64,000 nucleotides of DNA from Carposina sasakii (lineage: Eukaryota; Arthropoda; Insecta; Lepidoptera; Carposinidae), in contig CP053155.1 in assembly GCA_014607495.2 (NCBI GenBank), positions 6,944,001 to 7,008,000 of the forward strand. The letters are read 5' to 3'. The position numbers were made by a program, and so were the translations under genes. Shown here piece after piece: positions 10,530 through 23,347 of the stretch (within the stretch, counting starts at the first letter, position 1; the number at the start of each line of letters is the position of its first letter). The notes beneath the pieces were generated by a model, which was not told the origin of the DNA, searched no databases, and was given only the letters and a program-made list of their open reading frames with translations.

Positions 10530-12385
10530 TTGTAGAGTCAATTAAATTACTATTGACAATAATACTACTACTACATTATATAAAACTAAAAACTTATATA
10601 ATTATAGGACTAGGACCTAGCCGTGTAAATATATTATATCCAAAATCGAATTGTGACTCAAACCAACAGGGTTTCCCAACAGCTTTGCATGAGCAAATAT
10701 TAAATTGCTCTATAAGATAGGCCTCAGGTATTTGGAAAGTCCATAGTAGTCTGTTACCTAGTCATGTTGGTTGGACGGATGGCGTAACTCGACCTTGCGT
10801 CAGCGCGCGCCGCCAGGCTATTTTAAAGTAATCCGCGTCAATTTGTTGATGTATTCCTACACAAACATCAAACTTGTCACACTGTCTGGCCGAAGGGCTG
10901 CGTGTTGTTTTCGTCGTATATTAATTTTAGGCTGGTTGAGATATGTCTACATTCCAATTCCACTGATTGAGCTCATGATTCTCTTCAACTGCAGACAGAA
11001 AATCTAGTGTTGTAAATCTGTGGAGAAAAACATATTTAAAATAAATCGCTTAAAATTTAAAATTTTGTCAGTGGAGGGTGTAGGGCCCGGTGGTGGGCGC
11101 ACCCATAGTGAATGTTTGAACTTCCGAATTGTAACGCCTAATACAATTTCATTTATTTTACTTTACACAAAAAACTCTACAAAAAGTGCAATAAAGGTAA
11201 GACAGAGGTAGTGTATGAAATGAAGTTTAGTTTAAATGCAGCCAGCACCTCATCTCTCCGAGGTCCATCCACAGCGAGCGTCGACTCGGCGCGTCTACAG
11301 ACTTTAAATTATCCTCAACTCGGGTAGACAGCGAAATTTCATTAAAACTACATTCTACTGCCATAAGCGTGGATGCTATGCATCACTGCAATGTTTGCGC
11401 TCTTACATTTCCACAGAAGAAGTACCTATTTTCAGCTTTTCTCTGCACTGTCAGGAGCAGAGCGTTTCACCATTTTCATCCCAAGTTATTTGAAGTTTGA
11501 AATATTCACATTTCATTATTGTGCGATATTGAACAGGATTCGGTTCAGACCTAAATTTTATTACGTCCTGTTTATGTAGGTATGATACCCAAGGTAAGGC
11601 AATTCGGCTCTAAAAATTATACCAAATCTTTGCATATTGTATATATGGGTTTCCAAAGGAAAAATTGTGCCACTGCCGTGCCAGCACCGGAGCGGCGATA
11701 CCATAAATAGTGAGATAGATAAGGGCAGGTAGATGATAAATTTAAAATATGAGTTCTAACTTGTTAGTTGGTCTCAACTTTGTCTGCACTGTAAAGAAGG
11801 TATAAAAGAGGAGGTGGGACTATGAAGTGAGTCGTGGCAATCGTGAGGCCATAACGTCATGATAGGGGCGGAGCTTCAGCGCCAGTGTAACGCAGTAGCT
11901 GTAACCACACGCTTGTGCTCCGAAATGTAACCGTATTAAAATTACAAAGACACTAGCGCTTTTATCAGGGTACTTTTTTTACTGAAACGTAGTATAATAT
12001 TACTATCTAGCGATGAATAATTGCACTAGTAAAATAATATTGAATCATATTGATAATGAGCAAGTAGTTCGACTAGTCACTACAAGGTGGTTTCTATGTA
12101 AATAGGCAGGGCTACAGTGTTCAACGCTCCCCTCGTCCCATACTTCATCCCCGCTCCGCGGCACACATACATTTTTGTATGAAAATATACTTAGCCGCTA
12201 CTCCTCTTTTATTTCTTCTCCATGGTTATTACACTACACTCCTTTAATATGCCGTATTTTACATTATTGAATCGCTCTATATTCGATAAAAACGGCGGCG
12301 TATACCTTCTATACAAACAATAATTTGTTAAAATTTAACATATTTTACATACGTACATAATATTAATTGCCTATCCCAACGTATA
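10530..12385. other. Unassigned stretch with a possible TATA box
   Basis: Mostly featureless. GGTATAAAAGAGGAGG at about 11799 resembles a TATA promoter, but no open frame follows it. An inverted CTCCTCTTTTA at about 12201 suggests the pair could instead be the ends of an old element. Confidence 0.3.
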
Positions 12386-12500
12386 TAATAATAATAAATC
12401 TTTATTTCGGACCAGCCATATCATTAACAAAATACATACCTACATTAAAAATTTAAACAATAGAACAAAACATACAAAAATGTTAGCTTATTTTATAAAG
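12386..12500 (-). repeat. LINE 3' end, reverse orientation
   Basis: AATAATAATAAATCTTTATT followed by TCGGACCAGCC is the reverse of a CR1/jockey-like LINE tail that I recognise from lepidopteran sequence. Only the 3' end is present. Confidence 0.5.
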
Positions 12501-12867
12501 CCCATTAGACGTATATGCTATTAATAAATAAACTACATGCAAAACTTGCATACAGTACAAAGGAGGAAAAATAGTTGGACAAATGCTGACAAATAACGAG
12601 TACGTGCTGTCTATTCGATTCGTGACGTCATAGTGTAAGCGGACCATGTCTAGACACGCCGCAGACGAATTTTTAATATGGTCGCGACCGCAACACTAGT
12701 CAGACTACCTGCGCACCACAGCTGCGTACCTACTGCATTCGTCACTCCCCCAATCTTGTTGCACTAATATCACATACAGCGTTAGAATTTATACATATTC
12801 ATATATACAAATTTTAAATCAGTGCATATTTTTAATTAGCCCGAGTTGACAAAAAAGCCGTAAAAAT
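12501..12867. other. No recognisable feature
   Basis: Contains one GTCTAGAC palindrome (12648) and no repeat or frame that I can support. Confidence 0.4.
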
Positions 12868-12945
12868 ACGTGCATAAACCTGGCCCTGCCTGCGATGCCA
12901 TAGGTCCTGGGTTAGAATCCCGGTAGGTGCAAACATTAAGGAATA
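12868..12945 (+). repeat. tRNA-like SINE fragment of a second type
   Basis: CCTGGGTTAGAATCCCGG is a B-box stem-loop, followed by TAGGTGCAAACATT. The A-box region is weak (CCTGGCCCTGCCTGCGATG). It differs from the family at 7171. Confidence 0.5.
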
Positions 12946-13021
12946 CGACACAAGACCTTAGGGATCTTAGTGTCGGATTAGGTCAACGTGTTGTGAGCTA
13001 TGTGAATATTTTAATTTATTT

Positions 13022-13275
13022 TTAGGGTTCTATTATCTATAAAATATTATTATCTATAAAAACGGCAAAAACCACATTTGTTATAAGGAAGACTTCTTTT
13101 TATTGGTCCTTATTTTATTGGTTTTAGTATTTGCTGTTATAACGACAACAAAAATATATTAAATTTCAACTATCTAGTTATCACGGTTCGTGAGATAGCC
13201 TTGTGACGTGTGATAGACAGACGGACATCGGTGTCTTAGATTTTGTTCTTTGGATAAGGAACCCTATAAAAAGGA
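13022..13275 (+). repeat. Diverged AGGGTTC..GGAACCCT repeat
   Basis: It is bounded by TAGGGTTC and GGAACCCTATAAA. The inner blocks TTATAACGACAACAAAAATA, ATCACGGTTCGTGAGATA and ACAGACGGACATCGG are ones I associate with a common lepidopteran repeat. Related to, but distinct from, the element at 9678. Confidence 0.55.
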
Positions 13276-14739
13276 GAGTCGAAAATGGAAGTTCACCGAG
13301 ACCATCAAGTTTAGTTTAACTTTCTTAGTTATAAAAGGTAGACATGGTTGTTTTTTAGAATTAATTTAGTCTGCTTGCTGTAGACTCCTAGTACGTACAG
13401 TGTAACGTAACGTACAGTGAATATCCCAAAACAATTATTATTTGAATTGTTTCAGAACAATAATAGTGCTGAAGCGATTTTAATCATGACAAGAGATGAA
13501 AAAGGACATACCTAAGCTACTTTTATTCTTTATTAAAATACATAATTTTTATTGTAAAATAGTCCCGGATATTTTAGTTTATATTTGCTGCTTTTATGCG
13601 CAGGACTGAGACGCGGGAATCCACTAGTAGAAAATAAAGCTTATATACCAAGAAGTCATATTGACTGTTTCTTATATTTTTTTTTATATATAAACATACA
13701 TACACAATACAATGGCACAGGTAGCTGGCAGGTTGCGGTTGATAGAAATGGATTTAGAGGTATTTTATACCAAATTCGAGGGGTAATTCTGCCGAAGATA
13801 GAAATTGTCGTTCTTGAAATTCGTAGTTCGCGCTATGGGTTTTATCAGCCAACCGTACCTATATCAATATTTTTAAAAATCTTAATATACTTACCTAATA
13901 GATATAAATGGCGGATCATAAACCGCTCATCTTAAATTTGTTTGACAGGGTCTAGAGGTCTGAATCTTGAAAAGAGTGTTCTTTGACAATCGATATGATA
14001 GGATTTTAAGAAATTCTCACGGAAACGGAAATTAACGTTTCTAAAGTTCAAGTCGACGGAGTCATAAAATAATGTTTTGATTTACTCTTTAGTTTCGCTG
14101 ACTGTACCACAAGACTCTTGAGAAAAGACACATTCATCATATTTGAAGTTATTTTTTTGGGCTTAACTGATTCGTATTGCAGATAGTCCAAAAAGCAGTT
14201 TCATTATTATTCACATAATGCTCTAGAGACGGACGATTGTTGCCAAAATTAAGTTCCATAGCAGATTATTCACTGCACATAATATAGCAGCCATAGAGCC
14301 GCATTGTTCCTAGACAGGCTCAAGTGTGCGAGTGGCATGTCTAGACACCCATTTATACAAGTATATCTCCAGACTGATCTCAAAAGCAATCGCAAAAAAC
14401 GTAATGACGCGAAAGAGCAACACAAAAACGAACCTGCCAATTAGGAGCTGCAGACTGGAGTTCGAATTGTGATTATACCTTCCTTAGAAGGCACTTACTT
14501 GTTACCTATTTATTTTAAGAAAGATATATTAAGTATATATATCTATTAATATGTACATCTATACATATACGAGTATCCCATCCTCAGATTCTGTGGTGAA
14601 TAAACCAACTTGGGAGCATACTATGTCCAACTAAAAAAAATTAAATCTGTTCAGAAATGACGGACAAATTGATACCCTCATATTTTTAAAGTTGATTAAA
14701 AACAGCTCTGTGTCTGCCTCTGTATACAACATCAATACC
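13276..14739. other. No recognisable feature
   Basis: The 116-codon open frame at 13585-13935 has no recognisable domain and no splice context. I treat it as chance. Confidence 0.4.
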
Positions 14740-15027
14740 TACAGGGTGTTTTCTTTTAATAGTTTTTTTTTATTTCTTGATATGGCGAAATTTATATTGT
14801 TCAGTGTTTATGCTAGTTTTTTCATAGACAGATATAAATAATTTCTTGTGAAATAATCTTGCTACGCGCGTCTATGTGCATTTATGCAGAAAAACGCAGT
14901 CTATTTACTCAACATTGGACCCTAATATCTTGGGAATCAGACTCCCAGATATGCTTCCATGGAGAAAAATGGTCGTGATGATGAGGAGATTCCGTAGTTT
15001 TCAGAAACCTTGATGACAAAAAAACAT
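14740..15027 (-). mobile_element. MITE-A copy 2, right end lost
   Basis: Starts TACAGGGTGTTTTC and matches the minus-orientation copies through GCTTCCATGGAGAAAAATGG and GAGGAGATTCCGTAG. It then degrades near 15027 without its terminal CCTGTA. Confidence 0.8.
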
Positions 15028-16429
15028 TAGTATTATCATATCTGAGCCTGTATACATACCTATATATGATGTTATGGTAGGACCTATACATATATTTTGA
15101 AAGCTGTTTATGACAGCTTTGGTACCTACTAATTGTCCTGAAATGGTCCTGAATATTTTTTTTTTTATATTACATGAAACCTACACTTACGTCAGCTATT
15201 AACTAGTCTGATGGATGTGCAATGATTTCCAATATATCACATAATGAACAATGCTATTAAATCGAGTAGGTATGGCAAATATCTGCTTCAATTTTCAACA
15301 CAGCTTTGGATGTAGTTAGGTTTGTTAAAGCCATTATCTGAAATGTCACGCGTTATCGAGTCTCCATCTGCATTCATGGAGCAGTCTGTGGGTGTAACTA
15401 ACCGCTTCACAAAAGTGTCCTGTTGACTGATTTCCTGTTCATCTCCAAAGTTAATGTAGGTGTAACAAGCCGAGTCGGTTACATGTGGTGTATACTTAGC
15501 GTCTGGCAGGTGGGTAGGTATGTAGGGTTGGTCTGCGGGCGCTGCACCTTGTGACTGAGGAACTGGTCCGGGGCTCAGAGAGGCGGGGGGAAGGCAGGCT
15601 CATCGACCTCGCGATCGTCGGCGCCCGCGCACTGCGACTCGCAAAAAACCTAACCCAAATTTCGGTGGCTGTCTGCGATCTCTCCTGCGGGGTCACGGGC
15701 GGCACTAGTCACTACTGAAATGTGGTCGTCCGTAATCGGCACGCGTGTGCATTATGCGAAACCGATGCGAGCTCAGATCCTTTCTAGCAGACCTCCCCGG
15801 TAGCAGTTTATAGTTTAGTACATCGGATTTACATATTAAAACGATTATCCTACTGTTGGCATAGTAGAGCATACGCTTAGTATTTTTTATGTAAACAAAG
15901 ACTTACTAGCCACTCTTAACAACAATTGTTAACTGGTTAACAGTTTCAAATTTATTTTATTTTATATGTATAATCTAATAAAAGTTTTGTATAAGTAATC
16001 TAGCTATCACCTATTTTCGCGACTCTACCTGCTTATGAATACCACCGTTAGTGAATTTGCATTCCATAAAATATTTGAATAGCGCAATCAGCAAATCGTT
16101 CCACGACATTTGCAGTAAATCTGATAAGACCGACTTAACATTCATAGGAACAAGACAGCTCAGTACCGGCGGTCACCGTGCAGCCTTGAACTCATAATGA
16201 ACCTAAACTGTATGTGTCTATGTCTAGGTATAATTTACTAGTTGATTGTCTATTGTGTTGAGTGCGGTAAGCCGCAGCCAGTTGCCAAACTCTATCGACT
16301 ATGCTGGTGGACACAGAGATGCTTGATTCCAGACTGTAACATACATTTTAACACCAATTTCATATAATAACGTAAGCTATAACTGGAATAAATAATTCAA
16401 AGAAAAAATGTAGCAAGGTTTCCTTCATA
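15028..16429. other. Unassigned stretch with GC-rich island
   Basis: Positions about 15530-15720 are strikingly GC- and CpG-rich compared with the flanks and match no repeat in the window. The 69-codon minus-strand frame there lacks any domain. The island could be a 5' exon or regulatory element. I cannot decide which. Confidence 0.35.
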
Positions 16430-17020
16430 TACAGGATGATTGTTGGTCGTCAACGTTCCCGAAAACTGCGGAATCTCCTCATATCACGATCATTTTTCTC
16501 CATGGAAGCATACCTGGGAAGTGTCTGGTTCCCAACATACTCGTATTAGGGTCCAAAGTTGAGTAAATAGACTACGTTTTTCTGTATACATACTCGTAAA
16601 TGCATATTGACGCGTGTAGCAAGATTTTTTCATGAGAAATAATTAATATCTGTATATGAAAAAACTAGCATAAACACTGGACACTATAAATTTCACCAGA
16701 TCAAGTAATAAAAAAAAATTCAAAGAAATTTACATCGTTTCCCAGCATTTTTTTTTTTTAAATAAACTTACTTTATTTGATGTATAGGGTACGTACCCTT
16801 CGTTAAGGGTGGCAACTTATTTCTCGTGAAAAAATCTTGCTACACGTGTCAATGTGCATTCATGCAGAAAAATGCAGTCCATTTACTCAACCCTAATATT
16901 TTGGAAACCAGACACTTCCGAGGTATGCTTCCATGGTATGCTTCCATGGAGAAAAATGATCGTGATGATGAGGAGATTCCGTAGTTTCCGGGAACGTTGA
17001 CGACCAAAAATCACCTGTAT
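16430..17020. mobile_element. Two MITE-A copies fused tail to tail
   Basis: 16430-16815 is a plus-orientation copy (TACAGGATGATTGTTGGTCG start) lacking its right terminus. At 16816 it passes without a break into a minus-orientation partial copy that ends CACCTGTA at 17020. The second copy also holds a short duplication, TATGCTTCCATGG twice near 16930. The junction lies in the GGCAAC/TTATTTCTCG region. Confidence 0.85.
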
Positions 17021-17230
17021 AATAAAATTGTAACGGATCGATGAGTGATGTTTGTGCACGCTAATCTCAGAAACGGCTGGACTGATTTCAATGCAGTTTT
17101 CAGGAATATATTGTGATAGGTCCCATTAAACAAATAGGCTACTTTTTATCCCGGCAAAATGTTTTTATCCCGGATTTCGATATTTTGTTTTTTCTGCAGT
17201 CCACGCGGACGAAGTCGCGGGCGTCCACTA
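17021..17230 (+). mobile_element. Helitron-like element, copy 1 (5' truncated)
   Basis: Begins flush against the fused MITE-A. It reads AATAAAATTGTAACGG, then the GTTTGTGCACGCTAATCTCAG block, and ends with the CGCGGACGAAGTCGCG hairpin and GGGCGTCCACTA. The family, with seven copies in the window, starts TCTAT and ends in a hairpin plus CTAG or CTAA between A and T. Confidence 0.8.
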
Positions 17231-17324
17231 TTTACGTCCATACTTACATATTATGCAGGTAAAAAGGAATGAAAGTGAAAATAGTTTGCGATATGATACC
17301 TAGGGCCTAGGGCAATATCAATAT

Positions 17325-17480
17325 GTGTAATAAAGTACCGACTGACTGAGTGACTGACACCCAACGAACAACCAAAAGCTGATTATTCCATCTGGAATAA
17401 GATGTAAATTTTCCTTGAGAAGTTTAGAGGAGCGCTATGATAGGAATTCCGAAAATAGCCTTGGTAAGTTTACGCGGACG
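17325..17480 (+). repeat. Dispersed repeat fragment (AAAGTACCGACTGACTGAG)
   Basis: AAAGTACCGACTGACTGAGTGACTGACA followed by a GGAATAAGATG and a GTTTACGCGGACGAA tail resembles a lepidopteran Helitron-related repeat. There is no second copy in the window, so the call rests on recognition. Confidence 0.4.
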
Positions 17481-19760
17481 AAATCATAAATTAAAAAATC
17501 TGTACATATTGAAATTTACCAACACTGTAAACTCTGTTTATAGGTTGGGCCCTAGACTCATATCTACGCCTTTTCAGGACCGAATGAAACACAATTACAA
17601 AAGGTGCGGTCGTACGACGGCCTTACAGATGCATACGTCATCATCAATGTACATTGTAATCACTTGGTAATCACACGCCCTAGTCATGCAAAGCCAGGTG
17701 ACAGACACTATGTTGATAGCGTTTGATTAGGTTATCTTGTCTCGCCTATGTTGATACGGAAAGGTAGGTAATTATGTAAATGTTTAGTCTAGCTAGGTGT
17801 AGCTGATTACAGTTTACTGACATCATTCGTTATTTATTAGTTTCCCGGCATCTATGTTTGAAATAGTCAGATAAAGTTTTTATGATCATTATAACGGAGA
17901 ATGTAGTTAAATTACGTGAAACATGTCGTATTTGATGTCTGCAAAATTTGACTGTCTAGCTAGATAATTTACCGGATGTGTCGTATCACAAGATTCCACC
18001 TGAATCATGAATAACTGACATCATGTCAACTCTTGCAATTTTGTGAATTATCTCAATAAAAGATATTTTTTCATCTTTTAAGCTTACTGCTAATTTATTT
18101 AACTTATCATGAAATGTCCATTAAACTTATTAGAGCTATAAAAAAATACTTACATATACTACAATTTTGTACCAACTTTTATCAAACTTTATTTAAAAAA
18201 ATTATAAAATATGGAACGACGTTCGCAAAAAATTATCTTAAAAAATGATATCTTTTGTTGTTTTGTAATTTTTTAATGAGACAAACGTGCTCACTTAGTT
18301 ATACTTTATGTAAGTATATCTAGATTAGTAACTCGAATAATTATCATAATTGGCCATAGTTTCTGCAGGGCATAGTAATTACTTTAATTTATTACAATAT
18401 GGTAGAAGTAAAACTTTATCAAAGGTAACGAAAATAAGATTAAGTGTTCAGTTAAAACGTAAATAATTTATCAAGATATTAATTTTCTCAAATTATATTT
18501 AATTAATTAATTACCTAACAGCCAGCTTTTGGCCACTAAACATAAATATCAAACAATTGTTTTGTCTAAAGTTTTCTTGTTTACTTTGTCTCACTAATTA
18601 AGGTTAGTTTTCTCGAGTTTGGAATTTCAATAGCAGTTTTATAGCCAAGCGGTTAGTTGATAAAAAAAAATATTAACAATGTTGCACGTAGATATAGCCA
18701 GACACCGAAAACTAGTTTATGTCAGCCAGGTGATTAATCGGGCTAAGTATAGACTAGCCCGACATAACAAGCGACCGCGTAGTAGGACAATGTGTTGTTT
18801 GCACGGACATTATCTCTCAAGGCATATACTTATTTGATTATTTGTCACCTTGTTTATCCTAACAATAGAGGCTGGCGGCAAAATTGTCTGGGCGATCATT
18901 TAACAAAATAGGTACAGACATTTTTTATGTTGTTCGTAATGGTCATATAGTTTTATCTGCAATTCTACTGTACGGCTCGTTGCTCACTAATTTTAACAAG
19001 TGAGAATTAATTTTATTGTAGAAATAGAAATCACGAAACGTGTTTACGACTGCGCAAACATATGTAAATTTAAAAGTCGCTAGACATATTGATTGACTGA
19101 GTGAAAGCACAATAGACGCAGATAAGGAAACAGTTTAGTTTCACAATTTTCGCGTTAGTGCTCTAGACCATGACAAATTTAACGCAGGTGACCACGGTGA
19201 GGGGGCTAATAGAGTACGTTTTCGAACTCTACCATTACTACATATACCCAGTCATTAAACTGTCACGGGTGTCGGATGTGATGTAATTGGTGACATTATA
19301 ATTATATCAAACGGAATTCCTCCTTAAAGGAAAAATCATGTTTAGGAATGAATTTTATGAAAATTTACCATAGATACTCAACGGGATATGTCAATGTGAA
19401 ATAAGTGCCTTCCTAGGTACAACTCTCTGTGTACTTAACACATGGTAATTGGTGTATTCTAATGAATTGTTTACAAAGACTATTGTTTTCCTAACATTTT
19501 AACGCAGACACGACAGACATTGAGGGCAATTACTAATGACGGCTATTTTGTTAGACGTCTCTGGCTCTACCTGATAGTCTAAGAGGCGACACCGTCAAAA
19601 CTACTTTGTGAAAAATAGATTTAGATAGAGAAGTAGTCGTTTTGATTACCTGTTATGCAAAAATCGCTATATTATGAAACATCGCAAAGATAGACAATAC
19701 GTGTATCTTGTCACGATGGGCAATGTGTAGTTCAATATTTTATTACCACTTACTTAAAAT
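17481..19760. other. Long unique-looking AT-rich stretch
   Basis: No repeat shared with the rest of the window and no credible frame. This is one of the longest repeat-poor segments here, which makes it a candidate for conserved non-coding sequence, but nothing in the sequence proves that. Confidence 0.4.
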
Positions 19761-20022
19761 AATTAGCCGCGTGGTGCCGGCAGAGTAGTATTTGTACCAC
19801 CCCTGCCTGCCCGTGGGTATCGTACGAGGCGATTAAGGGTTTCCGGGAGTTGGGCAGCAGCGCCTCTCGTACTGACAACATAGTCCGCAAATCACACCTG
19901 CGGTCACCAACCCGCCTGTCCAGCGTGGTGACTATGGGCAAAACCCCCCTGTGGCAGTAGCCTTGTGGCGTGCCCTGGGGGAGGCCTACGTCCAGCAGTG
20001 GACTGCAATAGGCTAAAGAATA
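19761..20022 (+). repeat. SINE-like element (GTGGTGCCGGC type), copy 1
   Basis: Reads GTGGTGCCGGCAGAG at the start, GGGTATCGTACGAGGCGATT in the middle and CCAGCAGTGGACTGCAATAG at the end. Two more copies lie at 51821-52045 (reverse) and 53074-53338. Copies end in purine-rich tails, fitting retroposition. The 63-codon minus frame is incidental. Confidence 0.8.
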
Positions 20023-20497
20023 TTTTCAAATAATATTTTCGGTGGTTAACGCTCGGACTAACAATGTTTGTCTATGGCCAATCCGTAAAAGGTTGGTATG
20101 TTTCGGTTCTATTTTATTACCTAACGTTCTAAAAAAGATCATCTAATTTTGTAATGAATGTGAGTGAATAACGTCACGTTTTTGTTGGCTAAAAAATAGA
20201 CGCTGCTTGTGCAAACTTTTAAGCTTCTCTTTTTATGATTAATAGGTATAAATGAAAACTGCTGTATTTGTGAGGTTCTTTGCGCACCGCACCCAAATTC
20301 GCAAAAAACGGGCAGTACATAAATTATACACAATATAAATTATTTACTGAGAGACATCCATGCGACAGATTTTAGGTGAAACTCGGTGAAGTGTGAAAAG
20401 ATCGTGGTGACAAAAATAATTACCATAACATGAAACTTAGGTCACACTCTCGGAATTTGTCTAGATTTGATTGATAGACACCACTGGCTACAGAATA
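20023..20497. other. No recognisable feature
   Basis: Moderately AT-rich. No frame or repeat that I can support. Confidence 0.4.
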
Positions 20498-20976
20498 TAC
20501 AGGGTGTTTGTGACAGCCAGGCAAATATTGATACCATGACATCATACCATGATTCTGAGGCGGAAAACACTGAAAAAATTTGCAGGAAAATTCCAAAATT
20601 TTCCGACATTTTTTTCATATTTTCAGGAAAAATACTTTCGGTCGTTTAATTAGGCCTTAGATAATGACTTAAAAATAAAATTTTAACCAAAATGTGATTT
20701 TCAAAAAGAAAGTTGCCTTCAAAAAAGTTCAAATAACTGATCAACCCTAATGGAGAGTCACACAAGTGATCCAAAAAACAGCAATGTGTCGTACAATAAC
20801 CAATAAGCTATTTAATTAGTCACAGATTGCCCGATACAATTGGCGCGGAGAGCAAAGATTACTGATAATCAAATTAAAAATACATTTCCTGCGAGTAACA
20901 ACACTGTCGTATAACTCAACACACTAGTACTTGTTCAGCATTTCAGTATTTGCCTGGCTGTCACCCGCACCCTGTA
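20498..20976. mobile_element. MITE-B, full-length copy
   Basis: The left end TACAGGGTGTTTGTGACAGC and the right end GGCTGTCACCCGCACCCTGTA form an imperfect terminal inverted repeat of about 35 bp (TGACAGCCAGGCAAATATTG on the left, its inverse on the right). Length is 479 bp with no coding capacity. Diverged parts recur at 33290-33494 and 61909-62570. Confidence 0.82.
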
Positions 20977-21699
20977 TTATACAAGGTGTAAAAACGAGGT
21001 ACCTACTATAGCCGTAGCTATAAAGTTAGACTGGATGGATCGAGTTTAATTGCCAGACACTAGACAATTATGCGCCAGACAGTGACGATAACTTACTGTT
21101 TAGGTCATTTGTTTTCGCACTCGTTTATTAATCGGACAACAAAAAATGTTGATACAAAGTTTTAATCAAAATGCTAAAGAGACGCTGCAAAGACCATTTT
21201 TTAAACTTTATAAGAAACTAGTGATTTAATTTATTCGAATGTGTACCTATTGAGTTTGTCGCTTGATAGTTTAGATAAAAGTATCGATTACCTTACTGAT
21301 GTGATATGTCTAGGTATTTTTTATTATTTACTTTTATTTATTAAATATAAATTTCCGCAGAAGATACATAATATTATCGTATTTAGTATCAAAGTACTGT
21401 GTTTATATTGCGATATTAATTACAAAATGAGAATGACGTTATCTACAATATTGATAGAGTCTTTACGGATGTATGCGTGGGCGCATGTTTGTGTGTATTG
21501 TTTGTCTAGGTACAATGTCTATATTTAATTATACTTGCATCAGTTAGATCAGCAAAATAATGATATTGCAAATAGGTAGCGCATAATTTTCTACAGAAAT
21601 TGCACTGTACGGAATGTGGACTTTGTTGTTGTTAAGTTTCCACACATTTGTACACTTGTAAATGTCTATAAGTGAACTGTGAAGATACATATTATGTTA
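20977..21699. other. No recognisable feature
   Basis: The 95-codon open frame at 21241-21528 is AT-driven and has no domain that I recognise. Confidence 0.4.
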
Positions 21700-22044
21700 C
21701 TAGTGGACGCCCGCGACTTTGTCCGCATGGACTACAGAAAAACAAAATGTCGACATTATCCGGGATAAAAACATTTTCCCGGGATAAAAAGCGGTAGCTT
21801 ATATGTTAAGTGGGACCTGTCACAATATATTCCTGAAAACTGCATCGAAATCGGTTCAGCCGTTTCTGAGATTAGCGTGCACAAACGCACAGAAAAACAG
21901 ACAAAGCGACAAACAGACAAAAAATACAAAAATCATTATTTTGGGTACTATTGCGTTAATAAAGGTCTCCTATAATATTTTTTCTCATATATCTTCCATG
22001 TACAGACAGCGATCCGTTACATTTTTATTATATGTATAAATAGA
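21700..22044 (-). mobile_element. Helitron-like element, copy 2 (full length)
   Basis: Read on the minus strand it starts TCTATTTATACATA after an A and ends hairpin-GGGCGTCCACTAG before a T. That is the A^T insertion and 5' TC / 3' CTRR anatomy of Helitrons. Length is 345 bp. It has no Rep/helicase gene, so it is non-autonomous. Confidence 0.85.
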
Positions 22045-22334
22045 TTTAAGATATATTATTAGCAAAATAACATAATCAATCACATTTGATTTTATGATTT
22101 TTGTATTCTGTTGCAAGTAGACAAAAAGGTACTAAAGTCTAGAAAAAATATAAGTACCTACTTATTTTGTTCTGCATTTGAATGGTTAGAAATAAGCATT
22201 AATAATCTAATTAAATCCTAATTTAACTTACCTTACCTAAGATTGGTAAATGTAAATGTCTGCAGAAAAACAACAGTTTTTGTAGATAAGTACAAAAATA
22301 AATATATACCTAAGTGCAAGGTTTATCTATTTTT

Positions 22335-23155
22335 AGGGTTTCCGTACCTCAAAAGGAAAAAACGGAACCCTTATAGGATCACTTTGTTGTCCGTCTGTCC
22401 GTCCGTCCGTCTGTCAAGACCCTTTTTCTCAGGAACGCGTGGAGGTATGAAGCTGAAATTTATATCAATTACTCAGGTCTACTGTCCCTTGAAGCTGTGA
22501 AAAAATCAAACTTCTAGCCAACGCAATCAAAAGATACAGCCGTTTATGCCGCAAATTTTCGACACTTGCAAGGGAATCAAAACCTACAGGATGCTTCCGT
22601 GAACTCAGAATCTTGAAATTTGGTACGAAGCAACGTCCTTATAGCATAGATAAAGGAAAATTACGAAAACCATAAATTTTAGTTACATCACATAATATAT
22701 ATTTTTTTTAATATTTTAAACTTACTACCCATTTCCTCATAAACGCGTAGAGTATTAAATTGAAATTCATACCAAATACTCAGGTCTATAATCCTTTAAG
22801 CTGTAGCAAAATCAAACTTCTATGTCAACGCAATCAAAGAAACAGCAATTTAAGCTGCATATTTTGAAACTCGCAAGTACTCGCAAGGAATCAAACCTAA
22901 AGGGTACTTCCAGTCGACCTAGAATCTTGAAATTTGGCATGAAGCAACGTTTTTAGCACACATAAAGGAAAAATTCCGAAAACCTAAATTTTTAGTTACA
23001 TTACAAAATAATATTTTTTAATAAATATAACTTATTACTTTTTTTCCTCATGAACGCGTAGACTCGATTGTCGTAATGAACGAACTTTGTAAACCTTGCA
23101 GGTTGTGTACGGAACCCTCGGTGCGCGAGTCCGACTCGCACTTGGCCGGTTTTTT
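22335..23155 (+). repeat. AGGGTTTCCGTAC dispersed element, copy 2
   Basis: Sister of 9678-10529. It contains two full internal units of about 310 bp (from about 22430 and about 22738) and the start of a third at about 23046, then GTACGGAACCCTCGG, the GCGAGTCCGACTCGC hairpin and TTGGCCGGTTTTTT. It differs from copy 1 mostly by single-base indels. Confidence 0.78.
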
Positions 23156-23194
23156 AAAGTCAGCGATTTGTTTACAGTCCGTACAAGTATTATA

Positions 23195-23347
23195 GGTAAA
23201 TGCGAAAGTAACTCTGTCTGTTTAGCTTTCACGCCAAAATGAATGGTCCGATTTGAATGAAATTTGGTATACATATAGTCTAGAGCCCGAGAAAGGACAT
23301 GAGCCATTTTGTTTTTATGCAGTCTACGCGGACGAAGTTGCGGGCGA
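23195..23347 (+). repeat. Helitron-related fragment of a second subfamily
   Basis: AAATGCGAAAGTAACTCTGT, GATTTGAATGAAATTTGGTA and a TACGCGGACGAAGTTGCGGGCG tail. The 3' hairpin is shared with the main Helitron-like family, but the body differs. Confidence 0.55.

Noticed and set aside
11799..11815. Functional TATA promoter
   Set aside because: A TATAAAAG string alone in AT-rich DNA, with no downstream gene or start evidence.
13585..13935. 116-codon plus-strand frame
   Set aside because: Hydrophobic AT-rich translation with no domain, and no conservation clue.
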